Part shown: positions 26,768 through 34,957 of the stretch, one piece after another | How the letters are laid out: each line of letters opens with the position of its first letter | Numbering within the stretch: position 1 is the first letter of the stretch | NCBI RefSeq assembly: GCF_012927345.1 | Contig: NZ_JABBGJ010000028.1 | Span: 62,001 to 126,000, forward strand | Reading direction: 5' to 3' | Length of the DNA stretch: 64,000 nucleotides | Source: Paraburkholderia polaris | Lineage (GTDB): Bacteria; Pseudomonadota; Gammaproteobacteria; Burkholderiales; Burkholderiaceae | Program-made: the position numbers and the translations under genes | The notes under the pieces: model-generated | What the model was told of the DNA's origin: nothing | Seen by the model: only the letters and a program-made list of their open reading frames with translations | Databases searched by the model: none

Positions 26768-28480
26768 ATGCTGTCGACTCAAGAAGCAGAAGGGCAACAA
26801 GCCGTCGTCGCCGACGCGCCGTTTTCGTCGCTGGCGACGCGCATGCATCAGATGTTCCCCGAACTCACGTGCGCAGAAATCGATCGTCTGCGCCGGTTCG
26901 GCGAAGTGGGCCACTGGGAAGCCGGTGAGCTGCTGTTCGAGACCGGCCACACTGGTCCAGGCATGTTCGTGCTGTTGAATGGGCGCGTGAAAATTTATCA
27001 GCGCGACGGCATCGGGCGCGAAGTCGTGATTGCAGAACATGGCGCCGGGCATTTTCTCGCCGAAGTCGGTCAGTTGTCCGGACGGCCCGCGCTGGTCAAC
27101 GGCCTGGCCGTTGACCAGGTCGACGCCTTGCTGATTCCGCCGGACAAGCTGCGCGCGCTGATCGTCGCCGAGGCCGAACTGGGCGAGCGCATCATGCGCG
27201 CGCTGATTCTGCGCCGCGTGTCGCTGATCGAAAAGGGCGCGGGTGGCCCGATCCTGATCGGCAACAGCGGCGACGCGCGGCTCGTGATGTTGCAAGGCTT
27301 CCTGTCGCGCAACGGTCATCCTCACTCGGTCATCGACGAACGCGACGAAGACGCGCTGCGTCTGATCGAGCAATTCGCCGCGCAGAAAGAAGACATGCCG
27401 CTGGTGATCTGCCCGGACGGCTCGGTGCTGCGTCATCCGAGCATGCCGGAACTCGCCACCTGCCTCGGCTTGCTGCCCGATCTCGACGATTCGCATGTGT
27501 ACGACGTCGCGATCGTCGGCGCGGGACCGGCCGGCCTCGCCACTGCCGTGTACGCGGCGTCCGAAGGACTCTCGGTCATCGTGCTCGACAGCCGCGCGCC
27601 GGGCGGCCAGGCGGGCGCCAGTTCACGGATCGAAAACTATCTCGGCTTTCCCACCGGCATCTCCGGTCAGGCACTGGCGGGCCGCGCGTTCGTGCAGGCG
27701 CAGAAATTCGGCGCGCACGTCGCGATTCCGGTCCATGTGAAGGCGCTGAATTGCGCGGAGTCGCCGTATCGGCTGGAACTCAAGTGCGGCGGCCAGATCA
27801 CCTCCCGCGCGATTGTGATCGCGAGCGGCGCGGTCTATCGGCGCCCGGCGCTCGAAGGGCTCGACCGCTTCGATGGGCGTGGCGTCTACTATTGGGCGTC
27901 GCCGGTCGAGGCGAAGCTGTGCAAGCGCCAGGAAATCGTGCTCGTGGGCGGCGGCAATTCGGCGGGCCAGGCGATCGTCTATCTGGCGACGCACGCGGCC
28001 AAGGTCCATGTGCTGATCCGCCGAAGCGGCTTTGAAGCCACCATGTCGCGCTATCTGATCGACCGGATCCGCTCGCTGCCGAATGTGTTCGTGCATCCGA
28101 ATTCGGAAGTTGGCCGGCTCGAGGCGGACGAAATCGGGCTGGCGTCCGTCTCGTTGAAGAAGCCGTTGCCGGATGGCACCGCAAGCTTCGATACACGGCA
28201 TCTGTTCCTTTTCACCGGCGCGGATCCGAATACCGACTGGCTGCGCACCTGCGGCGTGGAGCTGGACGACAAGGGCTTCGTGCTGACCGGCACCGGCGTG
28301 GACGGCGCATCCGTGTGCGATCTCGCTACGACTGTCGAGGGCGTGTATGCGATCGGCGACGCGCGCGCCGGGTCGACGAAACGCGTCGCGGCGGCGGTTG
28401 GAGAAGGCGCGGCGGTGGTCGCGCAAATCCATCAGATGCTGGCGGTGTCGGCGGGAGAAGCGGTGGCTTTGGGCGCGTGA
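26768..28480 (+). CDS. cNMP-binding, thioredoxin reductase-like FAD protein without the CxxC centre
   Basis: 570 aa. A cyclic-nucleotide-binding domain (about 30-150, GHWEAGELLFETGHTGPGMF, GHFLAEVGQLSGRPAL), a thioredoxin-like linker (about 160-235), then a thioredoxin-reductase-type flavoprotein with FAD motif VAIVGAGPAGLATAVYAA (GAGPAG 251-256), GGQAGASSRIENYLGFP, NADPH motif VLVGGGNSAGQA and the late FAD motif YAIGDARAGSTKRVAAAVGEG. Where thioredoxin reductase has the redox CATC, this protein reads GVYYWASPVEAK, so it cannot reduce thioredoxin by the usual disulfide relay. The ATG at 26768 has AAGGAG upstream; an in-frame start 13 codons earlier does not. Possibly co-transcribed with the DedA-rhodanese gene. 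Confidence 0.88.
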   Translation: MLSTQEAEGQQAVVADAPFSSLATRMHQMFPELTCAEIDRLRRFGEVGHWEAGELLFETGHTGPGMFVLLNGRVKIYQRDGIGREVVIAEHGAGHFLAEVGQLSGRPALVNGLAVDQVDALLIPPDKLRALIVAEAELGERIMRALILRRVSLIEKGAGGPILIGNSGDARLVMLQGFLSRNGHPHSVIDERDEDALRLIEQFAAQKEDMPLVICPDGSVLRHPSMPELATCLGLLPDLDDSHVYDVAIVGAGPAGLATAVYAASEGLSVIVLDSRAPGGQAGASSRIENYLGFPTGISGQALAGRAFVQAQKFGAHVAIPVHVKALNCAESPYRLELKCGGQITSRAIVIASGAVYRRPALEGLDRFDGRGVYYWASPVEAKLCKRQEIVLVGGGNSAGQAIVYLATHAAKVHVLIRRSGFEATMSRYLIDRIRSLPNVFVHPNSEVGRLEADEIGLASVSLKKPLPDGTASFDTRHLFLFTGADPNTDWLRTCGVELDDKGFVLTGTGVDGASVCDLATTVEGVYAIGDARAGSTKRVAAAVGEGAAVVAQIHQMLAVSAGEAVALGA

Positions 28481-28811
28481 GCGCCTCGTTCGAATACGCC
28501 GCCGGCATAACAACGCCCGGACGCCCTTCACGCCGCCCGGCCGCCGGGTATCGCGAGCGCCCCCTGACCATGGCCGCCACCGCGGCTGGGATAAGCACCA
28601 AAGGCGCGCCTGGTGATGTCCGTTCGGCTGAGTTGCTGAGGTGCTGAGCCATTGTCAGTGCGTCCGCTTCGGCTTCCACGGTGCCGGCTCCGGTCATCCT
28701 CCATGCCGATTCGTCTGCCGTATTCGCGCTACAGTAGCGGCTGCTGATCCAGGCTGGACCTCGCGTCCGCTCCCATCGCAGTCAATTAACCCAGACTCGT
28801 GACCCAAGCCC
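28481..28811. other. Intergenic region, nothing recognised
   Basis: GC-rich, no gene or motif that I can support beyond small inverted repeats. Confidence 0.4.
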
Positions 28812-30050
28812 GTGACCGACGCCCGCGTGAAGACGCTTCCGCTATCCGCCGCGCGCACCCTGCATCTGGCCGCGCAAGGTTTGTTGACGCCGCCACGCCG
28901 CAAAGCCGTTAAAGCCGACGTGCTCGACGCCATCCGCCGCATGGCGCAATTGCAGATCGACACGATCCACGTCGTCGCGCGCAGTCCGTATCTCGTGCTA
29001 TTCAGCCGGCTCGGCGCGTATCCGCAGCAATGGCTCGACGAGCATCTCGCCGAAGGCAAGCTATTCGAATACTGGTCGCATGAAGCCTGTTTCGTCCCGA
29101 CCGAAGACTACGGCCTGCTGCGCCACCGCATGCTCGACCCGAGCGGCATGGGCTGGAAATACGCCGCCGAGTGGCACAAGAAGCATCGCAAAGACATCGA
29201 CAAACTGCTCGCGCATATCCGTGCGACGGGCTCCGTGCGTTCAGCGGACTTCGCCCGCGAAGCGGGCAAGGGCAACGGCTGGTGGGACTGGAAGCCGGAG
29301 AAGCGCCACCTTGAAGTGCTGTTCGCAATCGGGCAACTGATGGTGGCCGAGCGGCGCAATTTTCATCGTGTCTACGATCTGACCGAGCGCGTGTTACCGG
29401 ACTGGGACGACGCGCGCGACCTGCCGCCGCGAGAAACCGTCACCGAGGAAACGTTGCGCCGGACCTGCCGCGCGCTCGGCGTCGTGCGCGCCGATTGGGT
29501 CGCCGATTACTACCGGCTGCCGCGCCGTCCCTATCGCGACGAACTGCGAGCGCTCGCCGATCAGGGCGAGCTGATCCCGGTGCAAGTGGAAGGCTGGAAG
29601 CAGGACACCTTCGTCCATTGTGAATTCGCGCCGATGATCGACGACGCAGCGACCGGCAAGCTCGCTTCGACCGTCACCACGGTACTGTCGCCATTCGATC
29701 CGGTGGTGTGGGACCGCAAGCGCGCCGCCGCGCTCTTCGACTTCGACTATGCGATCGAATGCTATACACCGGCTGCCAAGCGCAAATACGGCTACTTCGT
29801 GTTGCCGCTTTTGAGCCGGGGGCGCCTGGTGGGTCGCGTGGACGCGAAAGCGCATCGGACCAACGGTGTATTCGAACTGAAATCGCTGCACATCGAACCC
29901 GGCGTGCGACTCAGCGCGCGGCTTGCAGGCGATCTGCGCCGCGCTCTGCAGCGCTGTGCGGACTGGCACGGCACACCGCAACTGGAAATCGCGTCCGCGC
30001 CGCCGGAATGGCTTGAGGCGTTGAACGTAGACAGCAGGATGGAAGCTTAA
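28812..30050 (+). CDS. YcaQ-family winged-helix protein, probable DNA cross-link glycosylase
   Basis: A 412-aa HTH_42-superfamily protein. Members include E. coli YcaQ (AlkX), which unhooks interstrand cross-links, and Streptomyces AlkZ. The catalytic Q-x-Q motif is present as MAQLQIDTI (Gln46, Gln48), followed by the family's RSPYLVLFSRLG and YWSHEACFVP. Later marks: GWWDWKPEKRHLEVLFAIGQLMV and LLSPFDPVVWDRKR with GYYVLPLL-type strand GYFVLPLLSRG. The reported start is a GTG; no ATG fits upstream. It is a single gene, convergent with the LysE exporter (22-base gap). Confidence 0.85.
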   Translation: MTDARVKTLPLSAARTLHLAAQGLLTPPRRKAVKADVLDAIRRMAQLQIDTIHVVARSPYLVLFSRLGAYPQQWLDEHLAEGKLFEYWSHEACFVPTEDYGLLRHRMLDPSGMGWKYAAEWHKKHRKDIDKLLAHIRATGSVRSADFAREAGKGNGWWDWKPEKRHLEVLFAIGQLMVAERRNFHRVYDLTERVLPDWDDARDLPPRETVTEETLRRTCRALGVVRADWVADYYRLPRRPYRDELRALADQGELIPVQVEGWKQDTFVHCEFAPMIDDAATGKLASTVTTVLSPFDPVVWDRKRAAALFDFDYAIECYTPAAKRKYGYFVLPLLSRGRLVGRVDAKAHRTNGVFELKSLHIEPGVRLSARLAGDLRRALQRCADWHGTPQLEIASAPPEWLEALNVDSRMEA

Positions 30051-30072
30051 CCGCGCGGCACAAGACGCGGTC

Positions 30073-30672
30073 TTAATGCAGCGCCGCCCACGCGAGCGAC
30101 AAGGAAAACACGCCCAGCACAATCGACGCGCCGCGCTGCATCTTCACCGGATTCAGCCAGGTGAGTTTGCCGCTGCCAAGCGCCGCGCCGAACGCGATCC
30201 ACGCAAGCGCGATCGGCACCAGCAGGCAAGCGAATATCAGCATCGCCATGGCATATGCGGGAACAAGCGCGAACGCAACGGCGGGAAAGATTGTGCCGGC
30301 GAACAACAAGCCTTTCGGGTTGAGCAGCGTCGCCACGAATAGCGTTCGCAGGCCGCTCGCCCGCTGCGTCGAATCGGGCAAGGCCACCGCCGCACGCCAC
30401 ATATCGACGGCGAGATACGCGATGTACACGCCAGCCGCCACGCGTAGCAGCGACGGCAACCACGGCAACGCGTGCGCGGCTTGCGCGAGAAAATGTCCCC
30501 ACACTGAAATCGACACGAGATAGCCGGCCAGTTCGGCGGCGATCAGCGGCAACGAACGCCTCACGCCCTGGCGCAAACCGGCCGCCGCAAGCAGCGTATT
30601 GGTCGGACCCGGCGTAATCAGTACGACGATAATGCCGACAGCCAGCAACGCGATAGCAGACCAGGAAAGCAT
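30073..30672 (-). CDS. LysE/RhtB-family amino acid exporter
   Basis: A 199-aa inner-membrane exporter with five or six hydrophobic segments. Family motif near the N-terminus: LLAVGIIVVLITPGPTNTLLAAAGLRQG (TPGPTN is diagnostic), and LLNPKGLLFAG in the middle. Substrates of relatives are amino acids such as threonine, homoserine or lysine; none is indicated here. Oddity: a terminator-like hairpin ends one base before the ATG and leaves no room for a ribosome site, so the mRNA may be leaderless or the gene attenuated. Confidence 0.88.
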   Translation of the reverse strand: MLSWSAIALLAVGIIVVLITPGPTNTLLAAAGLRQGVRRSLPLIAAELAGYLVSISVWGHFLAQAAHALPWLPSLLRVAAGVYIAYLAVDMWRAAVALPDSTQRASGLRTLFVATLLNPKGLLFAGTIFPAVAFALVPAYAMAMLIFACLLVPIALAWIAFGAALGSGKLTWLNPVKMQRGASIVLGVFSLSLAWAALH

Positions 30673-30673
30673 A

Positions 30674-30708
30674 AAAAAGGCGCAATGTTAGAAGCAATGC
30701 GCCTTTTT
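30674..30708. terminator. Hairpin with T/A tracts directly before the LysE start codon
   Basis: AAAAAGGCGCA (30674-30684) pairs with TGCGCCTTTTT (30698-30708), loop of 13. On the minus strand it follows the small gene at 30789-31046 and its T run touches the LysE ATG. Confidence 0.7.
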
Positions 30709-30788
30709 ATCACAGAGAACCGCGCTGCCGACATGCGGCAGCGATTGCGATGCGAACCACGCCGCCCGCAGGCGGCGCACCACTGTCT

Positions 30789-31046
30789 TCAGTGGTCGAG
30801 CCTCGCTCGCAATTCGCGAGCTGCTTCCAGCAGCCCCTCATAACCCGAACGCGCGTGTTCCGGCAGATCGGGATCGCCGACGAATGCGCCGAGCGTTTCG
30901 ATCAGGCTATACAGAATGCCCTTTGCGGCACCCGAAGCAATGCTGCCGGACGATACCTGCTGATCCACGTGACTGAGCGCTGCATCCAGGTGTTCCAGGT
31001 CGGGCCGGTCGCCTGCGGGCGGCTTAGGCGTTATGTCTTGCGTCAT
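30789..31046 (-). CDS. Small hypothetical protein
   Basis: An 85-aa, acidic, soluble protein without a signal or membrane span; not a family that I recognise. The likely helical body is LEHLDAALSHVDQQV, then KGILYSLIETLGAFV and GYEGLLEAARELRARL. GGAGAGAAG lies about 9 bases before the ATG. It sits between the terminator hairpin before lysE and the palindromic repeat cluster at 31066-31210, which occupies its upstream region and could affect its promoter. Confidence 0.6.
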   Translation of the reverse strand: MTQDITPKPPAGDRPDLEHLDAALSHVDQQVSSGSIASGAAKGILYSLIETLGAFVGDPDLPEHARSGYEGLLEAARELRARLDH

Positions 31047-31065
31047 GATTAAACTTCTCTCCTAT

Positions 31066-31210
31066 GTCGATCCGGAGTTAGCGCTTTAGCGCTTACTCCG
31101 GACCCATGCATCAGCGGTCGATCCGGAGTTGGCGCTTTAGCTGTCGACCAGAGTTAGCGCTTTAGCGCTTACTTTGGTCCCATGCAAAGCACTTACTCCG
31201 GTCCCATGCA
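31066..31210. repeat. Cluster of 45-46 bp palindromic repeats (copies 1-4)
   Basis: Units run GTCGATCCGGAGTTAGCGC, TTTA, GCGCTTACTCCGG, ACCCATGCA. Copy 1 is complete (31066-31110), copy 2 cut short (31118-31141), copy 3 complete but with CCAGAGT/ACTTTGG arms (31143-31186), copy 4 a right half (31187-31210). Each forms a hairpin CCGGAGT...ACTCCGG with an inner GCGC-TTTA-GCGC. The same family recurs at 38660-38756. Confidence 0.8.
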
Positions 31211-31320
31211 TCCGTGAACAAAGCCATCCTTTCACGTTGTTATATACCGAACGTGCGCTGCCGTCTATTCGTGATCGGACCCAGCGCGATCCACGCGAGC
31301 GGTTCTTCGTCGCATGCGCG

Positions 31321-32007
31321 TTATTTGCCTTTAAGCCTCACGCGATAGGCACATCGCCGCGCGCCTGCAAGCACATGCTCCTCGCGCTCAATCGAACCTT
31401 CATCACCGACGATCTCCGCGAACAGTTGCAACTCCGTGCGGCAAAAACCCTGGCAGGTGCGCGCCGCCGCGCAAATCGGACAGTGGTTCTCGAGCAGCAT
31501 CCAGTCGCGCCCGTCTTTGCGCAACTCGGCCATATAGCCTTCGGCGCTGCGAAGCTCGGCGAGCCTGGTGAGCCGCGCCTTGAGACCCTTGATCGGCTTG
31601 AGCACCGCGAGATAGTTCGCGCGCGTTTCTATTGCACGCTGATCGATCAATTTGTCGAGCCCCTCTTCGCCGAAGAGCTGGCGAATCGAGCCGAGCAATT
31701 GCACGGTCAATTGCGGATGCGTGTCCGGAAAGCGTGCATTGCCCGCTTCCGTCAAACCCCAGCTTTGACTCGGCCGCCCCGGGCCCGCCTGTGACACCTG
31801 GTGCCCTTCGATCAGGCCGCCTGTCAGCAGCTTCTGGATCTGCTGACGCGCGGCTTCGACCGTGATGCCGAGTTCGCCCGCGATCGACGCCGTCGACGAA
31901 GGCCCCTGCGTCTTCAACAGATTCAGGATGCGATCCACCGGCGCAGCAGTCGACACGGCTTGCGCGAACGCCGGTGAATTTTCCAAGCTTTCATTTGCAT
32001 ATCTCAT
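31321..32007 (-). CDS. SufR-like winged-helix regulator with cysteine cluster
   Basis: A 228-aa transcription factor. An N-terminal DeoR/MarR-type helix-turn-helix (about 25-75, STASIAGELGITVEAARQQI, then QKLLTGGLIEG), and a C-terminal Cys-rich sensor with Cys176, 179, 185, 189 (ENHCPICAAARTCQGFCRTE) and Cys219. This spacing is that of the SufR family, whose members bind a 4Fe-4S cluster; here it could sense iron-sulfur status or oxidants. It is divergent from an MFS carrier with 50 bases between the start codons, almost filled by a 30-bp dyad, its probable operator. Confidence 0.85.
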   Translation of the reverse strand: MRYANESLENSPAFAQAVSTAAPVDRILNLLKTQGPSSTASIAGELGITVEAARQQIQKLLTGGLIEGHQVSQAGPGRPSQSWGLTEAGNARFPDTHPQLTVQLLGSIRQLFGEEGLDKLIDQRAIETRANYLAVLKPIKGLKARLTRLAELRSAEGYMAELRKDGRDWMLLENHCPICAAARTCQGFCRTELQLFAEIVGDEGSIEREEHVLAGARRCAYRVRLKGK

Positions 32008-32016
32008 CGGAGCACA

Positions 32017-32046
32017 TTATTATCCAAGCCAATACTTGCATAATAA
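32017..32046. promoter_or_regulatory. Operator between the SufR-like regulator and the MFS gene
   Basis: TTATTATCCAAG (32017-32028), 6 bases, CTTGCATAATAA (32035-32046): 11 of 12 arm positions match. It covers most of the 50-base divergent gap, so binding would block both promoters. Confidence 0.7.
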
Positions 32047-32057
32047 GCCAGCCTTGC

Positions 32058-33500
32058 ATGGCTGTCCATGACATGAAAAATATGCAATCGGATGTGCCGG
32101 CCTGGAGCGATCTGCTCAGCGGCAGTAACGGCTGGCGGGCGTTGGGCCTTGCGGGCGGCGTCGCGCTGCATGCCACCAACGTGTATGTGGCGACGACAAT
32201 TCTGCCGTCGGTCGTGCATGACATCGGCGGCCTCGAACTGTATGCGTGGAATACCACGCTGTTCGTGGTCGCGTCGATTCTCGGCTCGGTGTTGTCGGTG
32301 CGCCTGCTCGCGGTGCTCGGCGCGCGCTCCGCGTACTTCAGCGCGCTGGCGGTGTTCGCGCTGGGCACCGTGGTGTGCGCGACTGCACCGTCGATGCCAT
32401 GGATGCTCGCCGGCCGCACGCTGCAAGGTCTCGGCGGCGGCATTCTGCTCGCCCTCAGTTACGCGCTGATTCGCGTGGTGTTCGAAGAACGCCTGTGGCC
32501 GCGCGCGATGGGGCTGGTGTCGGGCATGTGGGGCGTTGCGACGTTATGCGGGCCGGCGGTCGGTGGCATCTTCGCGCAACTCGGCGATTGGCGGCTGGCG
32601 TTCTGGGTGTTGCTGCCGGTCGTACTGCTGCTCGCCGTGATCGTGCATCGCGAGGTCGACGACAAACGCGCCCACGGTGAAGCGGCTCAGCCGATTCCGT
32701 TGCTCAAGGTCAGTTTGCTCGGCGCTTCAGTCCTGGTGATTTCGCTCGCCGCATTAACCGAAGACATGCGCTGGAACGCACTCGGTGTCATCGCCGGCCT
32801 CGGTTTCGTGTGGCTGCTCGCCAGACTCGAACGCAGTCGCACCACTACGCGCCTGCTGCCGAGCGGCTCGTTCTCGATTCGCACGCGGATCGGCAGCATC
32901 TACGCCTGTATGAGCCTGCTCGGCATTGGCGTGACCAGTGAAATTTTTGTGCCGTATTTCTTGCAGACGATCCACGGACGTTCGCCGCTGGCCGCCGGTT
33001 ATCTGACCGCATTAATGGCGGCCGGCTGGTCGGTCGGCTCGATGTTCAGCGCCGGCCGCTCCGCCACCGCCGCGCGACGCTTGAGCAGCGCCGGTCCGGT
33101 AGTCGCGGCGCTTGGACTCGCCACGCTCGCATGGCTGATGCCGGTGGCAGGTTTGTTTGACGGCTTGCCCGGCACGGTCGCATTGTGCATGGCGCTCACG
33201 AGTGTCGGGCTGGGTGTCGGGATCGGCTGGCCGCATCTGCTCACTCGTGTGTTTACCGCCGCGCAGCCGGGCGAGGAGAACCTCGCGTCACTCTCGATCA
33301 CCACCATTCAACTGTTCGCGATGGCGTTCGGCTCGGCGCTCGCGGGCCTCGTCGCGAACGGCGCCGGTCTTACGACGCTCGCCCCGCTGCCCGGCGCGCA
33401 ACACACCGCGCTGTGGCTGTTTGCGACGTTCGCTGTCGCCCCCCTGCTCGCAGCCGGGCTGACCCGCCACAACCCGCGCCTTACCGGAGAAGCATCGTGA
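32058..33500 (+). CDS. MFS transporter, probable drug or metabolite efflux
   Basis: Inner-membrane carrier of about 480 aa with about 14 hydrophobic segments, so DHA2-like. Marks: NVYVATTILPSVVHDIGG (segment 1), LQGLGGGILLALSYALIR and GLVSGMWGVATLCGPAVGGIFAQLG (the antiporter motif C, G-x-x-x-GP-x-x-GG). I use the ATG at 32058; one at 32073 (MKNMQSD) is also possible, and neither has a strong ribosome site. The frame continues upstream through the operator, so the longer version is not real. It is controlled by the divergent Cys-rich regulator and overlaps the next LysR gene by 4 bases. Confidence 0.87.
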   Translation: MAVHDMKNMQSDVPAWSDLLSGSNGWRALGLAGGVALHATNVYVATTILPSVVHDIGGLELYAWNTTLFVVASILGSVLSVRLLAVLGARSAYFSALAVFALGTVVCATAPSMPWMLAGRTLQGLGGGILLALSYALIRVVFEERLWPRAMGLVSGMWGVATLCGPAVGGIFAQLGDWRLAFWVLLPVVLLLAVIVHREVDDKRAHGEAAQPIPLLKVSLLGASVLVISLAALTEDMRWNALGVIAGLGFVWLLARLERSRTTTRLLPSGSFSIRTRIGSIYACMSLLGIGVTSEIFVPYFLQTIHGRSPLAAGYLTALMAAGWSVGSMFSAGRSATAARRLSSAGPVVAALGLATLAWLMPVAGLFDGLPGTVALCMALTSVGLGVGIGWPHLLTRVFTAAQPGEENLASLSITTIQLFAMAFGSALAGLVANGAGLTTLAPLPGAQHTALWLFATFAVAPLLAAGLTRHNPRLTGEAS

Positions 33501-34489
33501 TAGACCGAGTCCAAGCCATGCGGATCTTCGTGCGAATCGTCGATGCCAGCAGCTTCACGCGCGCCGCCGAGTCGCTCGAGATTCCGCGCGCCACCGCGTC
33601 GACCACCGTGCAGGCGCTCGAGTCCCTGCTCGGCGTGCAATTGCTGGTGCGCACGACGCGCAAGGTCACGCTGACCGCGGAAGGCGCCGCCTACTACGAA
33701 CGCTGTGCGCAGATTCTCGCCGCAATCGAAGAAGTCGAATCGGGCCTGTTCAACCGTCCGGAGAATCTGCGCGGCCGCTTGCGCATCGCCATGCCGGGCA
33801 TGATCGCCGCGTCGATCGTGGTGCCCGCCCTGGCCTCGTTCCGTGCGCTGCATCCGCATGTCGAGCTGGCGCTCGGCGTGAGTCAGCGCACGCTCGATCC
33901 GGTCGGCGAAAGCGTCGATTGCAGCATCGAGCTTGGCGAGTTGCCCGATTCCCGGCTGCTCGCGCGCCGCCTCGGGTTGCTCGAACGCGTCACCTGCGCG
34001 AGCCCCGCATATCTCACGCGGTTCGGCGAACCGCGTCACCTGGACGATCTCTCGAATCACGTCGCGGTGAACTGGCTGTCGACGCAAACTGGCCGGCGCG
34101 TGGACTTCGACTTCAGCGTGGCGGCGCGGGCGAGCAAGGTGAAAGTGGACAGCTTTATTCAGGTTAACGAAGAACACACGTATCTCGCGTGCGGGCTCGA
34201 AGGGCTGGGGCTGATTCAACCTGGGCGCGCCGCCGCCGCGCCGTATCTTGCATCCGGACAGCTGATCGAGGTCCTGCCGAAGTGCAAGCCGACGCCGGTT
34301 GCCCTCTCGGTCACGTATGTGAAAAGCCGGCAGATTTCGCCGCGCGTGCGTGCCTTTGTCGACTGGCTCGTCGAGGTGTTCGACAACGCGCCGGGAATGG
34401 TTAAGCCAGCGCCGTCGCTGGCCGATCCGCCGGCCTGGCCGGTGCTCGATGCGCAGCGGCTACTCGATTCTTTCTCGCCGTCTCTCTGA
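33497..34489 (+). CDS. LysR-family transcriptional regulator
   Basis: 330 aa. The HTH (about 1-60) reads MRIFVRIVDASSFTRAAESL, then EIPRATASTTVQALESLLG; effector-binding domain about 90-300. It belongs to the AaeR/DmlR-type branch (VDCSIELGELPDSRLLARRLG). The GTG start overlaps the MFS stop codon (GTGA), so the two are translationally coupled. The alternative frame start at 33185 lies far inside the MFS gene and is rejected. Its target may be the upstream carrier or the degraded EmrB-type gene that follows. Confidence 0.9.
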   Translation: MIDRVQAMRIFVRIVDASSFTRAAESLEIPRATASTTVQALESLLGVQLLVRTTRKVTLTAEGAAYYERCAQILAAIEEVESGLFNRPENLRGRLRIAMPGMIAASIVVPALASFRALHPHVELALGVSQRTLDPVGESVDCSIELGELPDSRLLARRLGLLERVTCASPAYLTRFGEPRHLDDLSNHVAVNWLSTQTGRRVDFDFSVAARASKVKVDSFIQVNEEHTYLACGLEGLGLIQPGRAAAAPYLASGQLIEVLPKCKPTPVALSVTYVKSRQISPRVRAFVDWLVEVFDNAPGMVKPAPSLADPPAWPVLDAQRLLDSFSPSL

Positions 34490-34514
34490 TGCGCACCGGT
34501 TCGCATTGACGTAG

Positions 34515-34736
34515 ATGGAGCGGGCCGCGAGGCGTGCTCGTCTGACGCTCGCGCTGGTGGCGAGCGGCATGTTCATGGCCGTGCTCGACACCACCATCGT
34601 CAACGTCGCCCTGCCCGCGATGCGGGTTAGCCTGGGCGCGTCCGCGGGCGGTCATCTGCATGCGCTAGTGACACGGGTGTCATTCTTCCGGCGGCGCTGC
34701 GCGCGCCGAAGCGTACTTCTTAAAACCGTCCGATAG
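34515..34736 (+). pseudogene. N-terminal remnant of an EmrB/QacA-type MFS transporter
   Basis: The first 40 codons encode LTLALVASGMFMAVLDTTIV then NVALPAMRVSLGAS, the unmistakable first segment of 14-TM drug exporters (LD-x-TIVNVALP). After SLGAS the homology ends abruptly and the rest is Arg-rich noise up to 34736. About 470 residues are missing. Two 21-nt dispersed motifs follow in the next 130 bases. Confidence 0.8.
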
Positions 34737-34800
34737 CTTTTTTGGCGCATGCGGTCTGTCCGGCGCAGCACTCGCAGTTGCGCGCTTCGCGCTTTTCTCG

Positions 34801-34820
34801 CTCCCGGAAAAGCTCACCGG
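34801..34820 (-). repeat. Dispersed 21-nt motif, copy 3
   Basis: Reads CTCCCGGAAAAGCTCACCGG on the plus strand; the last bases depart from the CACCTTT consensus. Confidence 0.55.
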
Positions 34821-34843
34821 TGGTGTCTTTTGTTCATTTTTTG

Positions 34844-34864
34844 CTCCCGGAAAGACTCACCTTT
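34844..34864 (-). repeat. Dispersed 21-nt motif, copy 4
   Basis: CTCCCGGAAA-GA-CTCACCTTT on the plus strand, 43 bases from copy 3. Confidence 0.7.
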
Positions 34865-34957
34865 AACGCTGTCGGTGCAGGCGCGATCGTTCAGGACATC
34901 ACCATTCGTTGAACCCCTCTCCTCAAGCATCCTCACGGGCTCCGGCACACGCCTCGT

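Noticed and set aside
33185..33496. Extended LysR start
   Set aside because: Lies inside the MFS gene in another frame; the coupled GTG at 33497 gives the normal LysR N-terminus.
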